A DNA stretch of 64,000 nucleotides, taken from assembly GCA_000827495.1 (NCBI GenBank), contig KN817533.1, positions 62,001-126,000 on the forward strand. Reading direction: 5' to 3'. This stretch comes from Hypholoma sublateritium FD-334 SS-4 (Eukaryota > Basidiomycota > Agaricomycetes > Agaricales > Strophariaceae). Under the pieces are notes generated by a model. That model did no database searches and was not told the DNA's origin. It saw only the letters and a list, made by a program, of their open reading frames with translations. Numbering within the stretch: position 1 is the stretch's first letter; every line of letters starts with the position of its first letter. A program made the position numbers and the translations under genes. This document shows, one piece after another, positions 21,363-34,004 of the stretch.

Positions 21363-24355
21363 TTGACACCGAGCATTTCTTATACTTAACGGTCACCAGT
21401 CCTTGAGTTATTACTGGCAGTATATTCTACGGTTCGGACCTTTTTTACTGGCACCGATGCTGTGGCCCATTTTTATAGCATTCGACTCTTACATACGGTA
21501 GCACATAAATTCTGTTTCTCTAGTTCCAGATAGCTTCCATAAATGACACCACAAAATTGCTAGTAGCAAATTTTATTTCCGTTGTCCGTAACTGTACATG
21601 TTGATAGACGCTGGACGGCGAACGGCGAGAGGCAGTGAGATTACCATTCACTTGGGACAGAAATGATGTTCAAGCTCGTGAAATACTATTTTGAACATCT
21701 GGCCGCCGAATTCCAGGTTCAAGGATTTAGCAGAGATTTGATCGCTGCAAATCATCGCGTGTGCACGACAGATACAAAAGGATAACATACTTTGATTGAC
21801 TACTTAGGAAGCGCAAGAAAAAATTCTTGTTTCTTTTACTTGGATGAATATCCTGCTGCTGTCCATGAATAACTGGAGCACAAAACACGTTGAAATACTT
21901 ATACATATACCGGATGGACTTTTGTAGAAGGTGCATTGCTATGTCCGAATATTGACTCCTAGGCGCCTCCGTGCATCACAGGCAGGATGTCCCATTAATA
22001 TCACACAACCCATATGTGAATGTGTTCGAATCCAGGGAGCTCTTCTCGTATTAAATTACATTGAATACCAACCAGTGGAAGTGCTCTTGGTGCCGGGGAA
22101 GTGGGTTGGCTTGAATTAACCCTGTCGTAACCGAGTCTCGTAGAAACCGAAACTTTGGGACTAGGTAAAGTCTTCAAATACGTCCTGGGAGTAAAGATCA
22201 AGACCTGATAGGACACCAATATTATTTGGGAGTGAAGATATCATGATGACAGAGATTGTCACAGTACATGACACCTAGAATAAGCTCGTATATAAGGAGA
22301 AACATCAAAGAAACATTTGTATGACCTCGTAATCAGGCCCTCGTCCCGAGTTGGAGCAGCATGATCATAAACAGACAGGTTAAAATTCTATTGCACACAC
22401 TGGAACCTAAATTATTATTGACCTCGGTACCACTGACAAATAACAGAAAAAGAATTGACGCATATTTAAGGTGGTAACTTGTTTTCACTAGCTTGAAGCG
22501 GGGATATCAATCTCTAAACGACCGAAAGCGTCCACGTTTTAACTCGGCCTTCAATCCACCTTACGGTAGCTACTTACCTCTGTTGGGGGATGGATGGTGC
22601 TGCTGGAGGAAAAAAAAATCACGCGAGTCTCGTCATGACTATAATTGTACAGAAAGTTGTACCCACATATGACTCTTCCATTTTATTACTGAACAGCAGC
22701 GATGAGTAAGTCGCTAAATGAATCCGTCGTATCGTTTACTTCACGAAGATGTGCCCTTGTCAATGGATGGACGGGCCAAACGTATGCATATCACGGGTGC
22801 CGCATAGAAGTCTACACCACTGCCATATTTTTCTGTTGCTATTTTTAGCCTCAGAACCCATCATCTAACGAGAAGGTTCATAAGCCTGGCGATTAATCAC
22901 CGCTACATCATACTAGCAGGAAGGACCTGGGATGTGGAACTAATCTTACGGCCTCTCTAAAGGGCTCGACTCCTTTCGAGTGATAGCGTGCTGTGCGTGT
23001 CAATCGTATCGTGTTTGACACGTCTTATCATAGCCAGCGGTATCTATCACTGCAGGCGAATGCCCGTCGCCTGGGAGGCTCAGCTGGGAGAAATGGGTGG
23101 ATGAATCAATCACCACTTCTTCCAGGGGAAAACACCCGGAGAATGGCGTTTGGGGCCTTCTCGAACTCAATGCTAAGACGGTTCAAGGTCCATGGTTTCT
23201 GTATGGGTATCTTTGCTAATAAATAGCCTTGCAGACCTTCGGCTGGACGCAAGATCTGTGAATGAGCGATAGATAATACATCCAGGGTATTATAGCTTTA
23301 GTTTCGTCGATTCTCATACTTACTAGGAGATAATGCGCAGTGTTCCACTTCCTATGGAAATGAACTTAGAACATTGCAACCTACTCGAGCTCAATTGTTT
23401 CATCAGACTGTCAGAGACGCCTGATTCTGTATCATGGGGAGTGACTGATAGTGATAATATGGCCCATTTTCATCACACCGCTGATACTGCCGACGCAGCA
23501 TTTAATTTTGTGTGACATCGGATACTTACCTGCCCGATGACGCGAAAGAAAACCCATCTTGTTTGAGATCAGCTGTCTATATAAATAAGTAATCAGACAC
23601 TTCGGTGCATACGTTAAATTGCTGCTGGAGCTGTGATGTCGAGGGTTGCTAGAGCCGCTGTGTTTCGGTCGAATTCCACTATTTATTATTTTGATTGGAT
23701 CTATCGAGCCGCGAGCGCTTGGTTTCGGAGTGCACTGAGGTTAAAGGCAAAGGCTAAGTTCAGACTGAAGCTCCCGGCCTCCATTTGATTAACTTCATGC
23801 AGATATCAGTTTTCAAGGTCTTCAATGAATACTTGTTCTACTTCGACCCGTGCCATACTGTCATAAGAGTTTCTGTGAAGTTGTGGTTTATTGTTTGAAA
23901 AGATCTCATTAAAAGCTTTTAAATACCGCTCAAAAAACACAGTGTCCCTCTCAATCCTGACCAGAATAATCTCGCAAGCTAGACGATTCGGGCGTCAAAA
24001 GCTCAACCCCCGGCCTACTACTTACACCGGACTCGACAACTTGAAAGCCAAGTCTGACTCCTGTCCTAGAAAATGCCCCGTCGCGATCTTATATAGATAT
24101 CACATCGCGAAAAAATTCTAGTATGCCGTATTTTGCTTCTACTCAAGGAAACAAAAGTACATAAAACGAGCAGGCTCGGACCAAGCTCGGACAGTTGTGG
24201 GGACAGTCCTGGACACTGGACAGTCACGGTCTTATGTATCTAAATTAGGACGCGGAAGATCCCGTCGGATGATAACAATGGAACACAAGTTGAAGTCGAT
24301 GTCCTTCAACCTCAACCGCTCTGGGCGAATTCTGTTCACATCCCGTAACAAAATC

Positions 24356-24830
24356 ATGCCGTCCCCACCTTCCGCGCAACCTTTGAAAGTCCCAGCAACA
24401 CCTTCAAAATCCATGGACAATGACAAAGATAAAACGCCAGTCGCGACTAAGGTCTCGTCGAATCAGGGAACGACAGTGCCAGTGAAAGACATCTCAAGCC
24501 CTCATGAACTCACTGCGTTTGTACGTTCGATCATGACTTCTGTTGACGTACGTAACGACAGGAATAAAGGTGGAAACCCTGCTCGAACAACTAGATTCCA
24601 AGTTTGACGACATGTCAACGCAGATTCTCGAGCGTAGTAAGTCATTTCATGGACAACTCACTCCAGTATTGAATATTGCCTTTTGAAACGGATAAGTGAA
24701 CCAAATGTCCACACGAGTGGACGCTCTGGAGGCTTCAATACAGGATATCATCAATGGGGACATCAGTGTACCTCAGTCACCTTCTCCAGGGACTCCTGGC
24801 GCGATTCGAAGGAGTGATAGCGGGTTTTAA
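24356..24830 (+). CDS. HSBP1: heat shock factor-binding protein 1 (HSBP1)-like
   Basis: HSBP1 is a small trimeric coiled-coil protein that binds the HSF1 trimer and dampens the heat-shock response; it also serves in WASH-complex assembly in animals. Three exons (24356-24520, 24570-24636, 24697-24830) give 121 residues. After a Pro/Ser-rich N-terminus (MPSPPSAQPLKVPATPSK) comes SSPHELTAFV, then VETLLEQLDSKFDDMSTQIL and NQMSTRVDALEASIQDIING. This is the heptad-repeat core with the family order TxxVExLLxQLxxKFxxMSxQI and RxDxLExxIxDL. The C-terminal tail is DISVPQSPSPGTPGAIRRSD. The start is the Met nearest the Pro/Ser stretch; an in-frame Met at 24287 is possible. Both introns are about 50-60 bases with good borders. 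Core identity is clear; the long N-terminal extension is unlike the 76-residue human protein. Confidence 0.88.
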
Positions 24831-25667
24831 TGCCGGCCATCCATTTAGTTACTCGTTATCTCGCTTTCTAGCAGGAATTTTAGAGAACCTCGGAATTTCA
24901 ATATCCGTTGAGTTTTATCCACTATCATGCCCATCTGACCACTGATTAGGGTGTTGCAGGCCACCATTAATCCCTATTTTCCTCGGGCATGATCCCTCCC
25001 CCCTCAAATCTGTGAACTTCAAACTACGGAAGATGAAGGTGCATCTCCAGCCTTCCGGTACTGAATGCATTCATTGTCAGATAGACGCATTTCAGTGATG
25101 TGTAGACGTGAGCGGGTCAAGTCAAATGTGTCCGTCGACTTCGTATTCGGTCTCAATATCTCAAGCCTCAAGCTCTCAAACACAGAGGCTCTACTCGCGT
25201 TGAACCTGCGCTGCAAAGATTTAAATACAATGATTGCATGCTTTCATTTTTGCTCGACGATCGGCTACCTAACCTAAATGTGTCGCACAAACTTTAGAAC
25301 ACGTCAAATGTTTCGAACGTTGATACGGAAGTACTGCATTAAATAAATCAATCCAAATTATAATATGAATTGGCTTGGAATCGGCCATCCAGTAGCGCAC
25401 AAACCTTAGTTTCTCCGTATAATGCGGTGCTGGATGTTATATAACACCTCAGCTGCATTTGTCGAGACTCAAATTTTTAAAACTCGGTCACGGTTGGGCC
25501 GACAAATTAATATGATGACCTTAGACTCCTTAAACTCCCACCATTCCTTTGCTTTCGACATTTAACATTGGCGGCCGACTTGTGCCTGCACTCTCCCGTA
25601 ATGCTCTAGTGCAACCCACACGGGGCAATTACTTTTTTACAATTCACCTGGCCAATCAAGCAACGAA
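24831..25667. other. intergenic between HSBP1 and the zinc-finger gene
   Basis: AT-rich. Overlapping ORFs on both strands near 25020-25277 have no recognisable domain. The promoter of the plus-strand gene at 25668 should lie at its end. Confidence 0.5.
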
Positions 25668-27050
25668 ATGAGCGCACCTACTTTTTCCCGCTTCCACGCT
25701 ATCATCACCGCAAAATCGATAGACGGAGCGGGTCCACCGGTAATCTCAACTCTCCCCGAAGAGGTCGCCAATCCCTACGAGCCATGGGGAATACGCTTTC
25801 ACGAGAAGAAGCGGAGGAGAGATTCCAACGCGGAAGCTGGACCCAGCGTTGTGAAGAAGCCCGTCAAACGCGGCTCAGAGGATGAAGGCACTCCCAACAA
25901 GGAGGTGAGCAAACGCCTTGCTCGCCGAAGGACGTCACAGACCCCTTTCTCTTCCGACAGCCTACCAAGGCATATCACGGCCGCGACGATCTCCTGAAAG
26001 CCTTACGAGAACAGTTCAAACAAGGGCCTCATGTCGGTTTTCATGGGACATATGAGACGCATGAGGCCACGGTGACACATAAGCAAGCCGTACAAACGGT
26101 TGCTCACGAAATATGGAAAACTACTGGCTACCGCTTTACGTGCGTTTCTGTACGATAACACCTACCCCCACCCTTCATCTCATCCTTCTCCCAGCGTGAA
26201 AGACCACCCCCAATTCACGAATGGGCACAAAACGCGTTTCTGGTGCTCACAGGACGATGCGCACCGGTCCAAATCATCTCGGACGGCGCGGAAGCTTCAG
26301 GGGAACTGTTATAAACCCCGTGTTACTAGTGCTGGTGAGATAATGGCAAAGACGCGATACCCCTGCCGGAGTCGACTACTCATATCTTCGCGTGATTCGA
26401 ACACTCACGGAATACGGTCTATCACCGTTCGGATGCACCACCACATTGCCCATGAGCCATACGTTGACGCCAATCTACCGCCTGAGGTGGTCCAACGGCT
26501 CTGGGAAGGCTTTGGGTGGATAGAGCCGCAAGACACAACAATGACGCAGGCCTCGGAAACGGCGGGAGAGACACACGCACAGCCATCAGTCTCCGATGTC
26601 GGCATGGAAGAGGACGAGTCGTCCGACGGTGATAGAGGAGGCGACAATTATGGGAACGGGTATGAGATGACGGACAATGATATTCAAGAACACGGCGCAC
26701 CTCCCCAGCCATACATAGTCGACAATCACAATGTTATGCCCCCACCACACCCCGTGAACGTCGAATACCGCGCCCGAATGCTGGCACATATCAAGAACTT
26801 GCGCGAATTCTCTGACGGCCTCGAGTACCAACTTCAGTTCGAGGATTATCGAATGTTGGAGATGCTCGAGCGTGAGGGGGGATCTTTCCTGGAACTTGTC
26901 AAGGACTGTCTACAAAAAGAAGGCCGGATGGAACCGGTCAGCAACCCGCCCCAACCTCCAGACCATAGCAATGCTGCTATTGAGTCGATGGACCCCACCC
27001 ACAGCTACGATGAGAATCCGGGGATAAACCCTAGAGCGTTAGATTATTGA
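25668..27050 (+). CDS. FAR1/WRKY-GCM1-like zinc-finger protein, probably transposase-derived
   Basis: Three exons join in frame. The N-terminal part has a basic stretch (FHEKKRRRDSN), then YHGRDDLLKALREQFKQGPH and ETHEATVTHKQAVQTVAHEI. A second intron splits the codon in YRFTVKDHPQF. There follows NGHKTRFWCSQDDAHRSKSS, YPCRSRLLISSRD about 40 residues on, and RMHHHIAHEPYVD. The pattern FxxWC/FWC ... C ... HxxxH fits the WRKY-GCM1 zinc-finger fold of FAR1/FLYWCH and MULE-related proteins; this is from memory of the pattern and not a search. The C-terminal half is acidic (GMEEDESSDGDRGGDNYGNG) with a helical segment near AHIKNLREFSDGLEYQLQFE, and ends GINPRALDY. No DDE transposase core is visible. 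A DNA-binding role is inferred. Confidence 0.6.
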
Positions 27051-27917
27051 TACTGGTCAATCACCACGGAGCCGTGTTCGCACCTGCCGGTGTTGGGTCT
27101 TGGGCGCGGATTTGCTTGACGGGTCCACATGCATCACGCAAATCACGGGATACCTATTCTCAAACCGAATATTCCTTTTCCGTGAGTCCCCGTCTGCCCT
27201 TTGACGTGAAAGGTTTCCAGGTCTCTGATTCTCGCTGAACAGGTACTTGCTTCTATCTTCACGTATAATAAGACCGGTTATTTTGTGGCGATAACGACTC
27301 TCGTGAACAGCAAGCTCACTCAGCATGCCGTGTAATACCGCCCGCCCGTGCTACGTTGCCTGGGAGAGCACCGCCAGATCTAGCCACCGTATTGGTCCCA
27401 TCGGGGAACCACCAGGTTCCAGTTCGACTTGTTAAGCGGAATTAAGAGATGGTGGCAAATATTCTCATGAAAGCCTATTTCGTTAAGCACCCTGTTTTTT
27501 CTTCCCCCAGATCAGCCCCGAATGTCACTTGTTGTCGAAGCTTTCAACCTTTCAAAGTATTTTAACGCTTCTGACCTAATATCGTGCGATCGGCAGGCTC
27601 GCGTGCGTTTTCGGTATCTCGACTGCTATCACAGGTGGACGACGCTCGGCCTCCCAAACCCGTCAGACCGCCGGGGAGACTGTCTCATTCAGCGCGATAA
27701 AGAGTGCTGCATTCCATCGAAGGAAGGTCTGGGCAGTAAGTGCTCCGATTCTTACTTGGGTATCACTCATCATCAATACAGTGCCGAGGTTTGGACCAAG
27801 GGTGATGGTACACAAGAAGCGATCTATTTCTTTGGTTTAAAACGAGTGTGGGTGGGCAGGAACATTGTCAAACGCCTTCGTGGTGCTGTGTTTCCACTTC
27901 AGTGCTGACACTGATCA
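27051..27917. other. convergent intergenic region
   Basis: 3' ends of the zinc-finger gene (plus) and a DUF6534 gene (minus) face each other here. A 128-codon plus-strand ORF at 27522-27908 (MSLVVEAFNLSKYFNASDL...) has no recognised motif, so I do not call it a gene, though it is the longest open frame in the gap. Confidence 0.45.
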
Positions 27918-29871
27918 TCATAGCCTGAGTGGATCTATCAGCTGTCCTGGTTTCCACCGATGACATGCCCGGCTCACCGAAATCGGGGACTCCATTGGAT
28001 AGGTTTCTTTAGACGTGAATGAATGTACAAACTCCGCCGGTTTAGAGGATGCGCCGGAAAAGTATAGCGGGGACCCTTTTGAAAGGCCGTTGAATCTCCT
28101 TTTCAACGACTGCCTTCCATTGAGCATGGCGAGAAGGCTATTTAGGAATACTGGAAAAAATGGCTCTCCCTTCAGGTTCCGGGTCTTTGGGATTCTTTAG
28201 CATTCCACTCACAGTTGCTGAGGCACACGTAGATTCCAATAAAAGTGAACTGCTTCGGCCAAACTGTATATGTGATCAAGCATGCCACGGAGCAGAGTCT
28301 ATTAAACGGACATTTTTAGGTCCGCCATCCAACTCTTCAAAAAGTCAAGCACAGAAGCGTACGTGGTAAGAACACCTGGTGTTACGCTCAGGTTAGCACG
28401 GCACGTTCAGTGGATATCTTAGGATCCTTACTTGAGTTCACGGCATATAATATCAAGATTGTGACAATGGAATCCGTCCTTGAGATTCCATAATGCAATC
28501 AGCGAGAAACTGTCAGTATAAACGGGGTTTTCTCACCTTTTAAATCCTGTACGTGAGCGGGAGAGGGAGAGACACAAGGATGAGGCGATGAGGATGTCAG
28601 CTGCCACTGCGCTTCCCAAGGCAGTGTACATGAGGTACTAAATAGAGAGTGTTTGCCACTAATAAATAGTGGAGCAGACGGCGAAGTGCCAGGAACGCAC
28701 CGAGATGTGAGAGAAGTTTGCAAACGTTTTGTGGATGAACCTATAGGGCCGTTCAATTTTTAGATTGGGGCCGCGTCTGTACATATCTCGGGTGCTTGGG
28801 GACTTGTGCACTTACGCTTCGATCGCAAACGCTGGCCATTAGGTGATGAGATCAGGAATTTGAATTAATAGAATACAGATCTTACCAAACCCACCGCCTA
28901 GACACAGGTATCAGACTGTAAATGCACGGTGTACTCCTTTGGTATTCCTTAGACCGCTTACCGAAAGCAGTCGTTGAAGTTACTGCCTGCCACCTCCCGT
29001 TGTCAGTCTCTCAGTGATCGTGTCGATAGGTTACTCACGATGAGGCCGATTATATAGGGGTTGTGCGAAACTAAAACGTTTCCAATTGAATAGCATACAA
29101 TATGGATGGCATGGAGCCTGAATAGTACGTACTCTTCCAAACACGCCTCGAATATATTCTAGACACCCGACGGTTCAGCTGGGACATGCAACAAATCCAG
29201 AACGCATTGAACTCAATATACACACGCACATTCTTACGACAAGGTCGCTAATGCACTATGATTATGATGTGAATCAAATGATTTGCGGACTACTGGATGC
29301 CACTTACAGTCACGAATACTTGGGACTAGAGCAGGCGTACCACGTCAGTCAATACCGGGAGCGTGGCTTGCCGGCCTTACAATTATACTCCTATTTCATT
29401 GGGAGCGCAAGCGGTTAGCTCGCGAATCAAACAAACGATAGTTTCCTACCATGTAGGAAAGAGAAGAACGACTGGATTGCTGTAATTACGGATGAGGTAA
29501 AAATACAGGGCATGTGTAACGAGGGCGAGGTGGAGGGTGGCAAGGATCCTATGATATATACAATATATCGACGTGTTCTTGAGGTCACTGCGTCGCTAGA
29601 ACTCACCACAAGCTGTAGATCTGGTGCCACGACGCTAAAGAGTACAATCTGAGGAGAAGTTCCAATGACTTACTACCGCTTTAAACACAATGTGGTCTCC
29701 TTGACACTTCTTGGAATAATTAAATGTCTGCAAACATGATATTCCATAGAGACTGGAAACGGGTAAATTTCTAGGTAAAGTAAACTGAATGGAAGCTTAC
29801 ACGCCAGCTGCAATATTTCCAATAAATGCTGCACCAAGTGTGTTACCTAGATCAATGTGCAGCGAGGCCAT
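27918..29871 (-). CDS. DUF6534 family integral membrane protein, copy A
   Basis: DUF6534 proteins are seven-helix membrane proteins greatly expanded in Agaricomycetes; their function is unknown. Spliced blocks: MASLHIDLGNTLGAAFIGNI; LYGISCLQTFNYSKKCQGDH; TLHLALVTHALYFYLIRNYS with NPVVLLFPTW; IYSRRVWK; SHNPYIIGLI; YLMYTALGSAVAADILIASS with LCLSLSRSRTGFKR; TDSIVTILILYAVNS; LCSVACLITYTVWPKQFTFI; and FLNSLLAMLNGRQSLKRRFN. The order and the key motifs (ALGS, RSRTGFKRTD, LNSLLAMLN) match the family, and the protein ends with a cytoplasmic tail DPLRL. No single ORF exceeds 70 codons, so the gene looks broken until spliced. Two internal exons around 28850-28990 are less certain. It is related to copy B at 39487. 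Confidence 0.82.
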
Positions 29872-31304
29872 GAAGAGCGACTATTTCCTGGGCACGTTCT
29901 GCTGGGAGGGGGGACCCGTCTCGCGACGTGGCACTATAAATTATTCTCATGGTGGTTATGATAGGGCTGAATGTGGCAGCCGTGGGTTGGCCCTACGATA
30001 GCTCTGGGAGCAAAGAAAACAATGAACGTGCCCGGCATGTCATATCGGCACCGATATCACCATGCACCCAGAACTTATGCCCCTTGGACTGTAATTGAAA
30101 TTTATGTTTAAGCGGTCGCTTTACATGCTACTGGAGAAGGCCTACTGACAGTGATACCTGTGATATGTCAGGATAGTGTCAAACTGCCCGTATATCAGCG
30201 TGATTCATGCAAAAGAATGCATGGCATTGTGGGAGGAAATAGCATGGCAGAATAGCACGAACTTTCATTTTCCCATCAACCCCACAGCCGCGACTTGGCC
30301 CAAGCAGCACAAACGAGCATTTTACTATAAGTGGCACTTTAAGGACAGGAAGACGGGGAATCGCAAAGCCGTATATCTCGCCGGTGTCAAAGGATATATA
30401 TCGCTGTGGCCGATTGCGCTTAAGTACATGAAGATGTGTCGAATGAACATGTAAATAGGTACAGGAAGAAATAATGTGAAACTCAGCTTCATTTAGTCAG
30501 ACGTTCTTCCCAAGTTGTGAGCTCCACTCTTAAAATATCACAAAGAAGTCAAAATTCGCGTTGGAATCAGAAAACGATCACTGAGAATCAGTGGATTTTC
30601 CGTTCATTTTGCGAGACGCTGAATACAACATTGTAAAGGTGGAAGATATGAGAATTTTTGAAGTTCATGGCCTAATAGGGATCGGTTAACACTTGTTTTC
30701 AAGTTACTACCTCCCGGCTCTCATCTACATGATTCAAGGACTCTTAATGAAATTATACTACTTACCACTGCAGCGGACCAACAACCCATCGCGGGATGAT
30801 TGCGGGAGGAATAAATTGCCACCGAATATGATATAATAATATATGATCGCCAATCACCAAATTTCTATATTTAGATCAGAATACTTTGCAGAAATTATTG
30901 AGAAATTATGTAGTGCAGCGCACAAGCAGCAGTGCTACTACCCATACCAGTACAACTGAGCCCTTCATGGAATGCATCACATACTTGTTTAATAGGATAA
31001 GATGTTGTCCCATAGTTCAAAAGACAGAATATTCCAAATTTGGGTAGTACTTAGTTGTCATACTAGCTTCAAAATAAGGGCCCGTCGGATGGCAGAAACA
31101 AGTCTGTAACGCCATTGCATTGAAGAGAAGAGATTATAAATTTATCATGGGTTCCTGGCCAACATGAATAATCAATGACCTCCAGGCTTGATGGATGTCG
31201 ACGATGGATGACTCATGAGTACTGAATATTGAATAGTGAGAGAGATTCAGATCACGCGCACGCGTCAGGGCCCCTGAAGACTCAGCGCTCAGCGGCCATA
31301 TTTA
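29872..31304. other. intergenic between DUF6534 copy A and the formamidase 3' end
   Basis: AT-rich. A 92-codon plus-strand ORF at 30176-30454 (lysine/aromatic-rich, ending KYMKMCRMNM) is open but unrecognised. No other supported feature. Confidence 0.45.
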
Positions 31305-34004
31305 TCAAACTATCCCGTCGCTCCTTATCGCACACTGGCCAAAGTCCTTTTCGACGAGTCCGTCGGTGTTGGGCAAAATATCCTGTGCAAAAAGGGATTG
31401 GTAGCATATAAGCATGACGAGGGAAGTTGACAAACATGGTCAAATATGCCGGTAGGAATGCCCAAGGTTACACAAGCGTTTGGCGAGTCCTGCATCTCAC
31501 AGTGGGTCGCTTGGAGTCTGTATATAGAGAAACGAACGGGCTTACGACGACAGCGCCGACATGACTCTCTACCGGTGCTGCAGAGAGCAATAGGTCTGAT
31601 CGATTGAGCCATCACGAGGATTAGCGCACCGGCTGTACAGAGATACTAAGTACTCACAACATTGTTCCCGAGCTTATGTCCCCTCCAAAAATCAGAAAAA
31701 TTTGGGATATCAGAGGGTGAATTACGTACTGTAGCCAATCTGCAAAGGATTTCCTCAGCTGATATTGAAGCTGAAATATGTGGATGATTACCTTCATCAA
31801 ATATGCAATTGCATTGAGGGCTGCCTGCTTGTATGCAACCGTACTAAGTAGTAAGGAGCAGTTAGTATGATCGAACAGACTTTTGAGTGTTACATTTTCA
31901 CTCACGCGTCCATGTTGTATTGTTTTCCGTCGCCGTCTGAGATTTCAAGCTGTTATTTTAGATAACTCCCTTTACCAGAAATCACGCACGAATATCAACA
32001 TTTAAACCTTCAAATACAAGCTTTTTAGAGAGCAGTCAACATAGGTAAAGCATGATAAGAAAATTTATATTATCTACTCACCTTCTGCGAGTAAAGAGGA
32101 TCTATCGGAGAAGGCTAGATCATAGGACCGTAAACATAGTAAGTAAACAGGAGAGTAGCTGAGGCCTTACCAGGAAAATTGGCTGTTTCAGAGCAAAATT
32201 TTCAATTCCACCCTTTATGATGCTTGTGCTAAGGGTAATGACTCCTGCCTAGCAGAACCGCCATGATGTACCAAACTTCATTAAAACGAAGACTTTAAAT
32301 TTACCATTTCAATCCCACCGCAGAATGACATCTATGTAGGGTGAATATTTTGCATTAATTTCACAGTTAATAAAGCAATCTCGTGTTACCTCTCCCTAGT
32401 GGCCAAATATTCCATGTTAGCAGAACTGAGGGCTCCAGTCAGGCTAGGCTTACATCGCCTTGTGAGAAGTGCAAATCTCCAACGGACAAATTGGCGCCTT
32501 TCACAAAGACAGGGAAATAGCATCGAGAGCCCCTGTTTCTACCATTCAACGTGAAATAGCGGAATTGACAATCAAACGTACCTCGACAGATTTTTGATCT
32601 TGGCATTCGTGAAATTTTCAGGCCCTGGAATAAGCCCACAATGTGTACTGCATAACTCACGTCGCAGTTTCCTCCATTTTCACGACCTGGAATAGTCCTA
32701 GCACCCTCCTTCGAAATCTTCTTGACGAGCTCCGGGTCGAGATCCTGGCCGATATAGGCCCCAATAGGCTCAGGTGGAAATGCCACGGGTGGCACTGACA
32801 CACCGTGAGCCTCGATAAGTTCACCCTCGCGCTTGTTCCAGGTTCCGAGGAGCTCAGCGGATGGCGCGGTACCAATTAGACCCGGATGAATGATACCAGC
32901 GAAACGGACTCCTGGAATATGGCGGGATGTAGCATAGATCCCTCAAGTGAAGATGACCAACGTCAGAACCTTTCCGATCTTGCAGGGAGAAAGCTTACCA
33001 TTAAGATCCCAGATAGCCTTTGCAGCTTTGCTGTTGAATTCGCGCGCTTGTAGTTAATTTAATCAAAATTTGAAAAGAAAGTAAGTGATGCATAATTTAC
33101 CGAATAGCCCTCCGCCGTTCTCAAGTTCAAAGATTCCCTGCGAGTCAACCATATTGTTTATTCGTGTACTTTGTTTAAATTTGAAAAATAAACCTTACGG
33201 TATATCCCCATGGCATCTCGTCAAATGGCTTGACTGTAAATGCTTGTCAGTCCATAGCACAGGGTAAATGACTGACGTACCATCCAAGATATCCACGACC
33301 AAACAGTCACCAGGCTCGGCACCTTCCACGGCAATGGGACCAGAAAGAAAGTGGAGTGCAGTCAGATCGGCACTCTTCACGTCGTCACTGGCTGAAGTAT
33401 CGCATTCACGGTTCAGCTCTCGTCATCCGGCGGGATAGTGAATTATTGCATTCACAGTCATTGTTGCCGACGTGGGCACCACCCGCATCTTGCCAAGTTA
33501 AATCAATACAAATTGTGTCTGTAGGGCGTTCAAGAGGCCGTACCGACACAGTCGATCTTGAAGGTCTATGTATATGCACTTGTATTAGTATCTACCCTCG
33601 GATAGACAAGTGTTTCTCAAAATATTACCTGGCCTGGCTTCACCGTGACAATTGGAGGAATATCGGGACTATAATCCAATGAGTACGCCTTTAAAGTTAT
33701 TATTAAGTTTAAGACTCCAGGCTTACTGCCAACGATTATGGATACCCTAGGAAAGAACATTGATGTATCAACAACAAAAGCCGTCAATGTTAGTGGATGA
33801 AACAATGACCTTTTGCTGCTCAGCATAGCTAAATCGAGCGAGCGTTTAGCTGTTCAGTCAAGGCAAGGTTTTGGATGTTAGGTTACTTACACGAAAGGAT
33901 CAAGCTAATTGTACAAAGTATGAGAGAAACATATGAATTCGAACGTGAATGTAGCTCACTGAAATGAGAGTCGGATGGGGAACCGAATTTGCCTGGGTGG
34001 CCAT
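31305..34004 (-). CDS. formamidase (FmdA/AmdA family)
   Basis: Hydrolyses formamide to formate and ammonia (EC 3.5.1.49), a cytosolic nitrogen-scavenging enzyme; the Aspergillus counterpart is fmdS. More than 20 exons were joined by phase. They read MATQANSVPHPTLIS, LDPFVYAEQQKGIHNRWHPD, IPPIVTVKPGQTFKIDCV, DLTWQDAGGAHVGNND, LHFLSGPIAVEGAEPGD, KPFDEMPWGYTGIFELENGG, KAAKAIWDLNGIYATSRHIP, GVRFAGIIHPGLIGTAPS, ARTIPGRENGGNCDIKNLSR, FVKGANLSVGDLHFSQGDGE, SFCGGIEMAGVITL, YKQAALNAIAYLMKIGYTRE, QCYLLLSAAPVESHVGAVVD, ACVTLGIPTGIFDHDILP. All are family hallmarks, including the GRENGGNCD and GDLHFSQGDGE active-site blocks. Exons of 6 (32390-32395), 10 (31730-31739), 14 (33891-33904), 15 (31658-31672) and 20 bases (33727-33746) are needed to restore conserved residues. 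It appears intact. Confidence 0.93.

Larger units (their letters stand above)
17955..24355. other. AT-rich, gene-poor region
   Basis: About 6.4 kb without a gene I can support. Short ORFs (60-80 codons) occur at the density expected by chance. A few look somewhat protein-like: 18293-18481 minus with a charged C-terminus, 19189-19422 minus, and 19668-19856 minus. None has a family signature. There is no long retrotransposon or transposase frame. Intron-dense genes may be hidden here, as they were elsewhere in the window. The last 150 bases before 24356 should hold the HSBP1 promoter. Confidence 0.4.

Noticed and set aside
28499..29871. DUF6534 copy A as a pseudogene
   Set aside because: It looked broken because no ORF is long, but splicing restores all main family motifs to the C-terminus at 27918.
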